Below, one piece after another: positions 6,266 to 14,489 of a DNA stretch of 20,181 nt (its first letter is position 1; the number at the start of each line of letters is the position of its first letter). The stretch is taken from contig JAFMQQ010000009.1 in NCBI GenBank assembly GCA_017354595.1, positions 1-20,181 on the forward strand, read 5' to 3'. The DNA is from Micromonosporaceae bacterium. Lineage in GTDB: Bacteria > Actinomycetota > Actinomycetes > Mycobacteriales > Micromonosporaceae. A program made the translations under genes and the position numbers. The notes under the pieces were generated by a model that saw nothing but the letters and a program-made list of their open reading frames with translations, searched no databases and was not told the DNA's origin.

Positions 6266-7388
6266 CGGCTACCTGGGCTGGCCCACGGCACTACACCTGT
6301 CGGCGAAGGGCCACGACGTCGGCATCGCGGACAACTTCGTGCGGCGGCAGTACGACCACGAACTGGGCGTGCAGAGCCTGGTGCCCATCGAGCCGCTCTC
6401 GGTCCGGGTCCGGACCTGGCGCGAGCACAGCGGCAACGACCTGCCGGTCTACGTCGGTGACCTCACCGATGCCGAGTTCACGTACCGGATGCTGCGCGAG
6501 TTCCGACCCGATGCCGTGGTGCACTTCGCGGAGCAGCGCGCGGCGCCGTACTCGATGATCGACCGGGCACACGCCGTCTACACCCAGACCAACAACGTGG
6601 TCGGCACGCTCAACCTGCTGTACGCCATCGCCGACACCAACCCGGACATCCACCTGGTGAAGCTCGGGACCATGGGCGAGTACGGCACGCCGAACATCGA
6701 CATCGAGGAAGGCTGGCTCGATGTCGTCCACAAAGGACGGTCGGACCGGGTGCTGTACCCGAAGCGGCCAGGCTCCTTCTACCACCTGTCCAAGGTGCAC
6801 GACAGCCACAACATAGAGTTCTGTTGCCGGGCCTGGGGGCTGCGCGCCACCGACCTGAACCAGGGCGTGGTGTACGGGCAGCAGACCGACCAGACCGCGT
6901 TGGACGACCGGCTCGCCACCCGCTTCGACTACGACGCGGTCTTCGGTACGGTACTCAACCGGTTCGTCATCCTCGCCGCGCTCGGCCGGCCGCTGACCGT
7001 CTACGGTGACGGCGGGCAGACCCGCGGGCTGATCGACATCCGGGACACGGTGGAGTGCATCCGGATCGCGGCGGAGAATCCACCGACCGCGGGCGAGTTC
7101 CGGGTCTTCAACCAGATGACCGAGTCGATGTCGATTCTGGAGATCGCCAAGGTCGTCGCCGACCTGCACCCGGACGCGGTACAGGTGGAGCACCTGGCCA
7201 ACCCGCGGGTCGAGCTGGAGTCGCACTACTACAACGTGACCCACACCGGGCTGGTCGAGCTCGGCCTGCAACCGCACCTGCTCTCCGAGACCCTGCTCAC
7301 CTCGCTGTACGCGATCGCCGACCGGTACAAGCACCGGGCCGAGGTGGAGAAGCTGCGGCCCACGGTCGAGTGGAGGCGGGCACGATAG
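6240..7388 (+). CDS. UDP-sulfoquinovose synthase-like enzyme (SQD1/SqdB family SDR)
   Basis: The 382-residue protein follows the SQD1 pattern closely. It has GGDGYLGW at 7-14 (NAD binding), HFAEQRAAPYSMID at 95-108, KLGTMGEYGTPNIDIEEG from 141, and the catalytic set Thr144, Tyr181 and Lys185 (YHLSK), which correspond to Thr145/Tyr182/Lys186 of the plant enzyme as I recall it. SQD1 enzymes convert UDP-glucose and sulfite to UDP-sulfoquinovose, the head-group donor for sulfolipid or sulfonated glycans. AAGGAG at 6225-6230 lies 9 bases before ATG 6240 and supports the start. The lipase follows 4 bases after the stop. No SqdX-type sulfoquinovosyltransferase is in the window; the nearby GT2/GtrA pair may be the user of this sugar. 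A related but non-sulfonating epimerase remains possible. Confidence 0.82.
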   Translation: MRILVLGGDGYLGWPTALHLSAKGHDVGIADNFVRRQYDHELGVQSLVPIEPLSVRVRTWREHSGNDLPVYVGDLTDAEFTYRMLREFRPDAVVHFAEQRAAPYSMIDRAHAVYTQTNNVVGTLNLLYAIADTNPDIHLVKLGTMGEYGTPNIDIEEGWLDVVHKGRSDRVLYPKRPGSFYHLSKVHDSHNIEFCCRAWGLRATDLNQGVVYGQQTDQTALDDRLATRFDYDAVFGTVLNRFVILAALGRPLTVYGDGGQTRGLIDIRDTVECIRIAAENPPTAGEFRVFNQMTESMSILEIAKVVADLHPDAVQVEHLANPRVELESHYYNVTHTGLVELGLQPHLLSETLLTSLYAIADRYKHRAEVEKLRPTVEWRRAR

Positions 7389-7392
7389 AGGC

Positions 7393-8190
7393 ATGAGTCC
7401 CCGCCGCCGCGCGCTACTGCTCGGCGTGCTCGCCGCTGTCGTGCTGATCGGACTGGTCTCCGGCGGGTGGGTGCTGGTACACCGGCGGGCCGGGCCCGGC
7501 GCCGGCGGCCGGCCCGATCAGGCACGGCCGGGGCCGGTGCTGCTGGTCCCCGGGTACGGCGGGAACACCGGGTCGCTGGCCGGCCTGGCCGCCCGGCTGC
7601 GCGCCGCTGGCCGGCAGGCGAGCGTGGTACCGCTGCCCGGCGACGGTACCGGCGACCTGCTCGCGCAGGCGGCCGCGCTGCAGGCGGCGGTACAGCGGGC
7701 GGGCGGGCCGTCGGTGGACCTGATCGGCTACTCCGCCGGCGGGGTGGTGGTACGGCTGTGGGTGGACCGGTACGACGGGGGGCGGGTGGCCCGCCGGGTG
7801 GTGACCCTCGGCTCGCCGCTGCACGGTACCCAACTGGCCGGGCTGGGTACCGCGGTGGCACCGGACGCCTGCCCGGTCGCCTGCCAGCAACTGGTACCCG
7901 GTAGCAGCCTGCTCGCGGCGCTCGACGCGGCGCCGTTGCCGGCCGGCCTGCCGTGGCTGTCGGTCTGGACCCGGGACGACCAGACGGTCACCCCGCCGGA
8001 CTCGGCGGTACTGCCCGGTGCGGTGAACGTCGCGGTGCAACAGGTCTGTCCGGATGCGATTGTCCAACATGGACAGTTGCCGTCCGATCCGCTCGTCACC
8101 GGGCTGGTGCTGCGGGCCACCGGTACCGGCCCGCTGGCCACGCCGGGACCGGGCGACTGCGCAGCACTGCGGGCGCTCGGCGCCGCCTGA
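7393..8190 (+). CDS. Exported or membrane-anchored lipase/esterase (alpha/beta hydrolase)
   Basis: This 265-residue protein starts with a basic stretch and one hydrophobic helix (residues 7-29), which is a signal peptide or anchor. The hydrolase part has the oxyanion-side motif LLVPGYGGN (50-58), the nucleophile elbow GYSAGG with Ser114, GSPLHGT at 140-146, Asp195/Asp196 in TRDDQTV, and His226 (VQHGQLP), so the catalytic triad is complete. Four cysteines (160, 164, 219, 256) could form two disulfides outside the cell. The closest style is the bacterial triacylglycerol lipase family (LipA/class I.7-like). It starts 4 bases after the SQD1-like stop and is probably in the same transcript, which suggests a role in envelope lipid turnover; the true substrate is unknown. 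Confidence 0.85.
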   Translation: MSPRRRALLLGVLAAVVLIGLVSGGWVLVHRRAGPGAGGRPDQARPGPVLLVPGYGGNTGSLAGLAARLRAAGRQASVVPLPGDGTGDLLAQAAALQAAVQRAGGPSVDLIGYSAGGVVVRLWVDRYDGGRVARRVVTLGSPLHGTQLAGLGTAVAPDACPVACQQLVPGSSLLAALDAAPLPAGLPWLSVWTRDDQTVTPPDSAVLPGAVNVAVQQVCPDAIVQHGQLPSDPLVTGLVLRATGTGPLATPGPGDCAALRALGAA

Positions 8191-8277
8191 GGCACACCGG
8201 TTCCACCCGCCACTGCTCCCCTGGGGGTGTTGACCCGCTATCCGCGGTCGTGCATGGTCGTTACGGAGCCAGAACCG
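8191..8277. other. Convergent intergenic region, no clear terminator
   Basis: The lipase (plus) and the ABC permease (minus) converge here. I see a short CCCC-TG-GGGG palindrome near 8220 and a 5-base AACCG/CGGTT stem around the permease stop, but neither is followed by a T-run, so no intrinsic terminator is called. Confidence 0.5.
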
Positions 8278-9104
8278 TTAGGCGGTTATGTCCCGGGTCA
8301 TGAAGTTCGCCCAGGAGGCGAGCAGCAACAGTCCAATGTAGACGCCGGAGACGGCGAGTCCCCGGTCGATGTCGCGCCAGAAGATCGGTTGCCGGAAGAA
8401 GTCGATCCAGGCCAGCCAGTACCGGGTGGGCAGGTACGGCTGGACCGAGGAGGCCGCGTCCAGGGTCGCCAGCAGCTCGCTGGCGACCAGGACCGCCAGC
8501 GCGCCCAGCGCGGCACCCAGCGCCGAGTCGGTCAGGGTGGACAGGAACAGCGCGATCGCCGCAACCGCGAGCATGCAGACCGTCGCGTACCCGATCGAGG
8601 CGAGCGTGCGCAGGAACAGGTCGGTCGGGGTCAGCGGGGTACCGGAGAGCGAGGTCGTCCCGCCCGGTAGCGCCACGGCGGCCGGCTGCCCACCGCCGAG
8701 CAGCGCCCGCCCGGTCAGGTACGAGGTGACGATGACCGCAGCGATCGCGAGCAGTACGAAGACCAGTACCGACACCAGCTTCGCGACCAGCAGCCTGGTC
8801 CGCCCGACCGGCCGGACCAGCAGGTACCGCAGCGTGCCGCCGGTGGCCTCGCCGGCGACGCTGTCCCCGGCGAGCACCGCGACCGACACCGGCAGGAAGA
8901 CCGGCACCACCATGGCCAGCGCGGCGGCCGGGTAGAGGGTCCCGTCGCGCAGTACGGCGGAGAGGAAGGCCGGGCCCTCACCCGGCGGCGGCGCCAGGTT
9001 CGTTGTCGCCAGGAAGATCGCCACCACGAACGGCAGCAGGCACAGCAGCAGTACGGTGATCCAGGTGCGCGGCCGCACCAGCAGCTTCACGATCTCGGTG
9101 CGGA

Positions 9105-9108
<4 letters not shown>
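8278..9108 (-). CDS. ABC-2 type transporter permease
   Basis: The 276-residue protein has a short cytoplasmic start (IRTEIVKLLVRPRTW), then about six hydrophobic segments. Between helices 2 and 3 lies the ABC-2 permease signature region GDSVAGEATGGTLRYLLVRPVGRTRLLVAKL, here described in pieces: an amphipathic GTLRYLL turn followed by a PVGR coupling segment. An extracellular Gly/Thr-rich loop stands around residues 140-160. The start is GTG 9108, which overlaps the stop of the ATPase gene as GTGA (9105-9108), so a much longer in-frame reading upstream is discarded. It forms the membrane half of the exporter encoded with the next gene. The substrate is unknown; location beside a two-component system suggests envelope-active compounds or envelope stress. 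Confidence 0.88.
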
Positions 9109-10132
<1,024 letters not shown>

Positions 10133-10136
<4 letters not shown>

Positions 10137-11329
10137 GCCGGCCGCCCGGCCCAGAAGGCGTCCAGGTCGGTACCGGCCTGGTGCAGCAGGTCGCCACCGA
10201 CCAGTCCGGCCAGCAGGTAGGTGCGGCGCACCGCGTGTGAGTCCACACCCATCACCGAGAGCAGCCCGGTGGCCAGCAGTACGGCGTCGCCCCGGGGCAG
10301 GTCGAGCGCCACGCCACCGGCGTGCAGCATCGTGCGCATCATGTCGAAGCCGGTATTGCGCGGCACGGCGAGCACCACGAAGCTCGCGAAGCCGGTGCCG
10401 TACTGGCCGGCGCCGGTCAGCGCGGTGCCGCCGGTGCGGCACCGGCCGGCCAGCCGGTGCGGTAGCTGTCCAAGGCCCAGGTTGGACAGTGCGCCGCCCA
10501 GGTCGGGTGCGTTGGTCACGGTGAATCCGACGCCGGTGCGGACCGGCGGCGGTACCAGCACGGCAGGGTCGGGTGCGGTGCGGGCCAGGTCGAGGAAGCG
10601 GGTGGACAGCACCGGTGTCGGTACTCCCTTCGCGGCCACCTCGACCTGCAACGGCAGCCCGGTCGCCGGGTCGGCCCAGAGGTCCACCCGGCCGAGCGTG
10701 GACTGCGGGTCGCTCGGCGTCACCCGCAGTCCGGGCGCGCTGATGCTGGCGATCCGCTTGGCCGGCAGCGCCGTGAGCCGGTCGGTCGGTGGCCGGGCGT
10801 CGCCGAGCAGCCGGCGACCCAGGTCCGGCGGTACCAGGTCGGCGGCGCGCGGCAGGCGGACCGGAGCGGTACCGGTGACCTCGGTGATCTGGTTGGCGCC
10901 GTAGTCCCACAGGGTCTGCTGCCCGTCGGGCCCGGCGTAGAGGCCGTGCTCGTCGCCCTCGTTCAGGGTGTCCACCCGCCACCGGTCGGGCGCGGCGTAC
11001 CAGGCGCGCAGCTGCGTCTGGCCGGAGAGCAGCCGGCTGACCGAGGTCAGCTGCGGTAGGGCGGGCAGGCCGGCGGTGCCGGTGCTGAGCGCGAAACCCT
11101 GGTAGGGCTGCCGGGCCGAGCCGCGAACCAGCTGGAAGAGCTGGTCGGGTGGGATGTCGCGAACCCGGGTCGGGATGGCCCGCAGGGCCACCGGGGTACC
11201 GGCGGCCACGGCGGTCGCCGCGCCGACCAGCAGCCAGCGGCGCAGCGCCTCCCGGCGTACCACCGTCTGGTTGAGCAGATTTGGCGCCGCCACCCACCAA
11301 CCATGCCCCGGGATCGCCCGCCGGACCAC
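10133..11329 (-). CDS. RseB/LolA-like membrane-anchored protein
   Basis: The protein has one N-terminal hydrophobic helix (WLLVGAATAVAAGTPVALRA) with no lipobox cysteine, then a large extracytoplasmic beta-rich domain. Segments such as LRAWYAAPDRWRVDTL, QQTLWDYGANQI and GRVDLWADPATGLPLQVEV are typical of the RseB/MucB/LolA superfold, which senses or carries lipid-like ligands. It is coupled to the ABC ATPase and follows the response regulator, so it probably senses or delivers something for the exporter. The start is uncertain: the frame is open from GTG 11386 (417 aa, overlapping the regulator gene). I chose GTG 11329 (398 aa) because the inverted repeats at 11341-11362 and a TAAGAA box lie just before it; GTG 11293 and 11263 are also possible. 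Confidence 0.7.
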
Positions 11330-11340
11330 CCTCGCGTTTC

Positions 11341-11362
11341 TTACCGCACCGTAACGAGTTAC
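11341..11362 (-). promoter_or_regulatory. Candidate operator: three TTAC/GTAA half-sites between regulator and RseB-like gene
   Basis: Read on the plus strand, TTAC (11341-11344), GTAAC (11351-11355) and GTTAC (11358-11362) form two overlapping inverted repeats: TTAC-N6-GTAA and the perfect GTAAC-GA-GTTAC. AT-rich words of this kind are rare here and the site lies immediately after the stop of the response regulator gene. Paired heptamer-like half-sites suit a LuxR/NarL-type regulator, so this could be its own target and an internal promoter for the RseB-ABC genes. Confidence 0.4.
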
Positions 11363-11363
11363 C

Positions 11364-12011
11364 TCAGCCGGTCCCGCGATCGGCACCGGGGGTTGGCAGT
11401 ACGCCCCTGGCGATCGCCACCGTCACGGCGGCCGTGCGGTCCGCGACCTCGAGCTTCTCGAAGATGCGGGTGAGGTGGCTCTTGACGGTCGCCTCGCCGA
11501 TGAACAACCGCCGGCCGATGTCCGGATTGGACAGTCCTTCCGCGACACAGCCCAGCACCTCCACCTCACGCCGGGTCAGCTCGGGGCGGGCCGGGCGGCG
11601 CGCCTGCGCCACCAGCCGGGCGGCGACCGGCGGCGCCAGTACCGTCTCACCGCGCGCCGCGTCCCGGACACCACGGGTCAGCTCGGTCCGGGAGCAGTCC
11701 TTGACCAGGTACCCGGTGGCACCGGCGGCCAGCGCGCGGACGATGTCCGCGTCGTTGTCGTAGGTGGTCAGGACGAGGACGGCGGCGGTACCGGCGGCGA
11801 CGATCTGCCGGGTCGCCTCGACCCCGTCCATCTCCGGCAGCCGGAGGTCCATCAGCACCACATCCGGGCGTAGCGTCGCCGCCTGGCGTACCGCCTCGGC
11901 ACCGCTGCCACAGTCGCCGACCACGCACAGGTCGGGCTCCGCGGCGAGAATCGCGCGCAGGCCGTCCCGGACCACGGGGTGGTCATCGACGAGCAGGACA
12001 CGTACCGGCAC
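11364..12011 (-). CDS. Two-component response regulator, LuxR/NarL family
   Basis: This 215-residue protein has a receiver domain (1-120) with the acidic pair Asp9/Asp10, phospho-acceptor Asp55 (VVLMDLRLPEMDG), a conserved Thr (VLTTYD) and Lys (GYLVKDCS). The C-terminal LuxR-type helix-turn-helix (about 143-200) has LTRREVEVLGCVAEGLSNPDIG and ATVKSHLTRIFEKL. It starts at GTG 12011, five bases after the kinase stop, and is therefore its cognate partner. Target genes are likely the downstream RseB-like/ABC genes, judging by the inverted repeats that follow the gene. Confidence 0.93.
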   Translation of the reverse strand: MPVRVLLVDDHPVVRDGLRAILAAEPDLCVVGDCGSGAEAVRQAATLRPDVVLMDLRLPEMDGVEATRQIVAAGTAAVLVLTTYDNDADIVRALAAGATGYLVKDCSRTELTRGVRDAARGETVLAPPVAARLVAQARRPARPELTRREVEVLGCVAEGLSNPDIGRRLFIGEATVKSHLTRIFEKLEVADRTAAVTVAIARGVLPTPGADRGTG

Positions 12012-12016
12012 CGGAC

Positions 12017-13285
12017 TCAGCCGCCCGCCGCCGGGACATCGATCCGTACCACCGCCCCGGCGCCGGGCGCCGCCTCGATCGTGGCCACCCCGCCGATACC
12101 CTGCGCCCGGGCCCGGATCCCGGCCAGCCCGTATCCCTGCTGGGGTACCGCCGGGTCGAAGCCCTTGCCGTCGTCGCTGACCCGCAGGCTGACCCGGTCC
12201 ACTGTGTACACCAGCGCCACCTCCACCCGGGTGGCGCCCGCATGCCGGTGCACATTGGTCAGCGACTCCTGCGCCATCCGCAGCAACGCCACCTCACGCT
12301 CGATCGGCAGTCCCCGAGGCGTACCGGTGATCGACAGCTCTGCACCCGGCCCGTCGTCGCCACCGACCCGCTCCACCAGCCGCCGCAGTGCCTCGGGCAG
12401 TGACGTACCGGCCAGGTCGGGTGGGGCCAGTGCGGCGACGAGTGAGCGGGCCTCCGCCAGGTTCTCCCGAGCGGTCTGCTGCGCCCGGCCCAGGTACCCG
12501 GCGGCCGTCGACGGGGCACTGGCGAGTGCCGTCTGGGCCGCCTCCAGCAGCAGCAGCACGCTGGCGAAGCCCTGGGCGAGGGTGTCGTGGATGTCCCGGG
12601 ACAGGCGTTCCCGCTCGGCGAGCGCGCCGGCCTCCCGGCTCACCACGGCCAGCTGGGCGCGAGTCTGCGCGAGCTGCGCGATCAGTTCGGCACGCTGGCG
12701 GCTCTGCCGGATGATGCGGGCGATCCACAGGCCGATCGCGACCGCAACGGCCACCGAGACCACGCTCAGCAGCAGGACCGAGGTCACGCCGCGGCCGTCG
12801 AGAGGGCCATTGGCCAGGATGACGGCGCCGACGGCCGCCACGATCGCGCAGGTGACCACCACCGCCGGGCGCGGCGGCAGCATCATCCACACGTGCGGGT
12901 ACAGCGCGACCAGCAGTAGCGCGCCGACGGGTACCAGCGCGAAGACGGCGACGGTCAGCGGTACCGCCAGGGCGAGGTAGGCCGGCCCGACCCACCCCGG
13001 TCGCCGGTGTACCCCCCGTACGCCGGCGACCGCGTACCAGCCGAGCAGGACCGCCACCATGCCCGGCACCGCGACCCGGGTGGCGGTACCGGTGCCGGAC
13101 ATCAACAGGGTCAGGCCGGCGGTCAGGACGCCCAGCCCGACGAATGCGCCGTGCCAACCGGCCCGGAACCGCCGCCACTCGTGCTGGCCGGTCCCAGGCT
13201 GGCCGTCGCGTCCGGGTGCCAAGCCTTCAGGATGCCTGCCGCCCGCTCGGTGCACATCCGACTGTCGTCGCAATCCTCGACCCAT
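12017..13285 (-). CDS. Sensor histidine kinase (HisKA_3 type)
   Basis: The 422-residue form has a ~40-residue polar leader, four to six hydrophobic helices (about 45-190) with very short loops and no large outside domain, a coiled linker (about 190-225), the HisKA_3 dimerisation helix with His233 (ERLSRDIHDTLAQGF), and the ATPase domain with N-box Asn344 (QESLTNVHRHAG), DDGKGFD (371-377) and GYGLAGIRARA (384 on). The near absence of an extracellular domain fits intramembrane-sensing kinases of the LiaS/VraS style, which often control an ABC exporter, as the gene order here also suggests. The start is uncertain; ATG 13285 is the first, and the non-conserved leader might mean a later GTG (13255) is used. 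Confidence 0.9.
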   Translation of the reverse strand: MGRGLRRQSDVHRAGGRHPEGLAPGRDGQPGTGQHEWRRFRAGWHGAFVGLGVLTAGLTLLMSGTGTATRVAVPGMVAVLLGWYAVAGVRGVHRRPGWVGPAYLALAVPLTVAVFALVPVGALLLVALYPHVWMMLPPRPAVVVTCAIVAAVGAVILANGPLDGRGVTSVLLLSVVSVAVAVAIGLWIARIIRQSRQRAELIAQLAQTRAQLAVVSREAGALAERERLSRDIHDTLAQGFASVLLLLEAAQTALASAPSTAAGYLGRAQQTARENLAEARSLVAALAPPDLAGTSLPEALRRLVERVGGDDGPGAELSITGTPRGLPIEREVALLRMAQESLTNVHRHAGATRVEVALVYTVDRVSLRVSDDGKGFDPAVPQQGYGLAGIRARAQGIGGVATIEAAPGAGAVVRIDVPAAGG

Positions 13286-13313
13286 CGATCGGCGCTATCT
13301 CGCCCGGAGAGTT

Positions 13314-13334
13314 ATGCGCAACGATACGGCGCAT
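13314..13334. promoter_or_regulatory. Inverted repeat at the divergent starts of the kinase and small membrane gene
   Basis: ATGCGC (13314-13319) and GCGCAT (13329-13334) are perfect 6-base arms around a 9-base spacer. The right arm overlaps the ATG (13333) of the small membrane protein gene. It lies in the ~47-base gap between divergent starts, so it could be an operator or an mRNA hairpin hiding the start. No convincing -10 box was found. Confidence 0.3.
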
Positions 13335-13545
13335 GGACCCACGGATCGCCAACCGCATACTCATCGGGCTCTCCTCCTGCTACGGTGCCCTCATCGCCAT
13401 CCTCGTCTTCGTGGACCCGTCCGCCATCGGTCTGGTCGCCATCATCGGCGCCATCGTCCTCGGCCTGCTGTGGAGCATCCGCGGCCTGGTCGTGCGGCGC
13501 AATGTCGAGCGCCGCGGACCCGCCAAGACCGACACGCCGAGCTGA
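13333..13545 (+). CDS. Small two-helix membrane protein
   Basis: The 70-residue protein starts at ATG 13333 (MDPRIANRIL) and has two hydrophobic helices at about 9-27 and 31-53 joined by a DPSA turn, then a basic tail (RRNVERRGPAK). The frame remains open far upstream but those codons lie opposite the kinase gene and look non-coding. No family is recognised. It diverges from the histidine kinase operon across about 47 bases and converges with the HAD gene 23 bases later, so it is a lone gene. A role as an accessory to the kinase is possible only by position. Confidence 0.65.
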   Translation: MDPRIANRILIGLSSCYGALIAILVFVDPSAIGLVAIIGAIVLGLLWSIRGLVVRRNVERRGPAKTDTPS

Positions 13546-13568
13546 GCGCGGCACGCCAGCCGACCGGG

Positions 13569-14489
13569 CTAGGCCTGCCCGGCCAGCATGGCGAGCAGCT
13601 CGTCCACACCAGACAGTGACAGGTGCGGGCGGCGGTGCTCCGGTACACCGTCGAACGCGTCCGCGCCGGCCAGCCCGGTGGCGACCGAGATCGCCAGCGC
13701 ACCACCGCGGTGCGCCATCGGTACCTCCAGTTCCGGGTCGTCGCCGACCACGGCGAGCTGGCGCAGTGGTACCCCGAGCCGCCGGCCGGCCAGGCCCAGC
13801 GCGTGCCGGGACGGCTTGCCGACCAGCTCCACCCGGCACCCGGTGGCACTGCTCAGCATCGCCGAGATGGCCCGCGAGGTACCCAGCGCCCGGCCGTCCG
13901 CGGTGGCGAAGAACGAGGCCTGGGATGCGCTGTACACCGGTACGCCCCGCCACACCACGTGGCACGCCGCCTCCAGGGCGTCCATGGTGAAGTCCCGGTA
14001 CAGCCCGACCAGCACCGCGTCCACATTGGACGCATCGGCGCCCGGTGGCACCGGCTCGATACCGGCCGACCGCAACGAGTCGGCCAGGCCGGTGCCCAGC
14101 GCCAGCACCCGCCGGTACCCGCGCCGGGCGAACAGGTCGGCGGCGCTGTCGGCCGGTGTGAGTACCGCGCCGTCGGGCAGGTCGAAGCCGACCCCGCGGA
14201 GCAGGGTCGCGTAATCGCCGGGGCTGCGCCCGGTGCCGTTGGTGAAGATGCGGTACGGCAGGCCCTGCCGGGACAGCCATGCGGTCAGCTCCAGCGCCCC
14301 CGGCAGCGGGCGCATCCCGTGGCTGCGCCGGTCGGAGAGGACCAGCGTGCCGTCCATGTCCAGCACGAAGCCGCGCACCTGCTTCAGCCGGGCCTGATCC
14401 GGCCTCGGCGGCGGAGAGTCCCTCGGCCCGGCCTGATCCGGCCTCGGCGGCAGGGAGTGCCTCGGCCGCGCGGTGGAGCCGTCAGCCAC
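13569..14489 (-). CDS. HAD-IIA (NagD-like) phosphatase
   Basis: This 306-residue protein has the HAD motifs: DMDGT with Asp44 (nucleophile) and Asp46, TNG at 83-85 (motif II, Thr83), Lys215 in GKPS (motif III) and VVGDDPELEV with Asp240/Asp241 (motif IV). The long insert between motifs II and III marks the type IIA cap of the NagD/4-nitrophenyl phosphatase/phosphoglycolate phosphatase group. GTG 14489 is supported by GGAG 7 bases upstream and by an 8-base overlap with the carboxyltransferase gene. The first 36 residues precede the fold and contain two copies of a 13-residue Pro/Arg-rich repeat. As the last gene of the dikinase-biotin carboxylase operon it may remove the phosphate introduced by the dikinase; phosphoglycolate-type housekeeping is the alternative. 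Confidence 0.87.
   Translation of the reverse strand: MADGSTARPRHSLPPRPDQAGPRDSPPPRPDQARLKQVRGFVLDMDGTLVLSDRRSHGMRPLPGALELTAWLSRQGLPYRIFTNGTGRSPGDYATLLRGVGFDLPDGAVLTPADSAADLFARRGYRRVLALGTGLADSLRSAGIEPVPPGADASNVDAVLVGLYRDFTMDALEAACHVVWRGVPVYSASQASFFATADGRALGTSRAISAMLSSATGCRVELVGKPSRHALGLAGRRLGVPLRQLAVVGDDPELEVPMAHRGGALAISVATGLAGADAFDGVPEHRRPHLSLSGVDELLAMLAGQA
14392..14469 (-). repeat. Two tandem 39-base units in the HAD gene N-terminus
   Basis: Units 14392-14430 and 14431-14469 differ at 5 of 39 positions by eye. They encode RPRHSLPPRPDQA and GPRDSPPPRPDQA in frame (residues 8-33). The first 21 bases of each unit are identical, pointing to a recent duplication. Confidence 0.85.

Noticed and set aside
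8228..8256. TTGACC with CATGGT 17 bases later as a plus-strand promoter
   Set aside because: It would fire into the end of the convergent permease gene with no gene to serve, and the -10 match is poor.
8190..8290. Intrinsic terminator between lipase and permease
   Set aside because: Only 4-5 base stems and no T-run.
10137..11300. In-frame N-terminal extension of the ABC ATPase (731 codons in all)
   Set aside because: The extension is Arg/Pro-rich shadow of the RseB-like gene; the ATPase domain begins directly at GTG 10136.
13144..13332. Upstream extension of the small membrane protein to 133 residues
   Set aside because: The extra part is Arg/Pro-rich antisense of the kinase leader; the hydrophobic, codon-normal part begins at ATG 13333.
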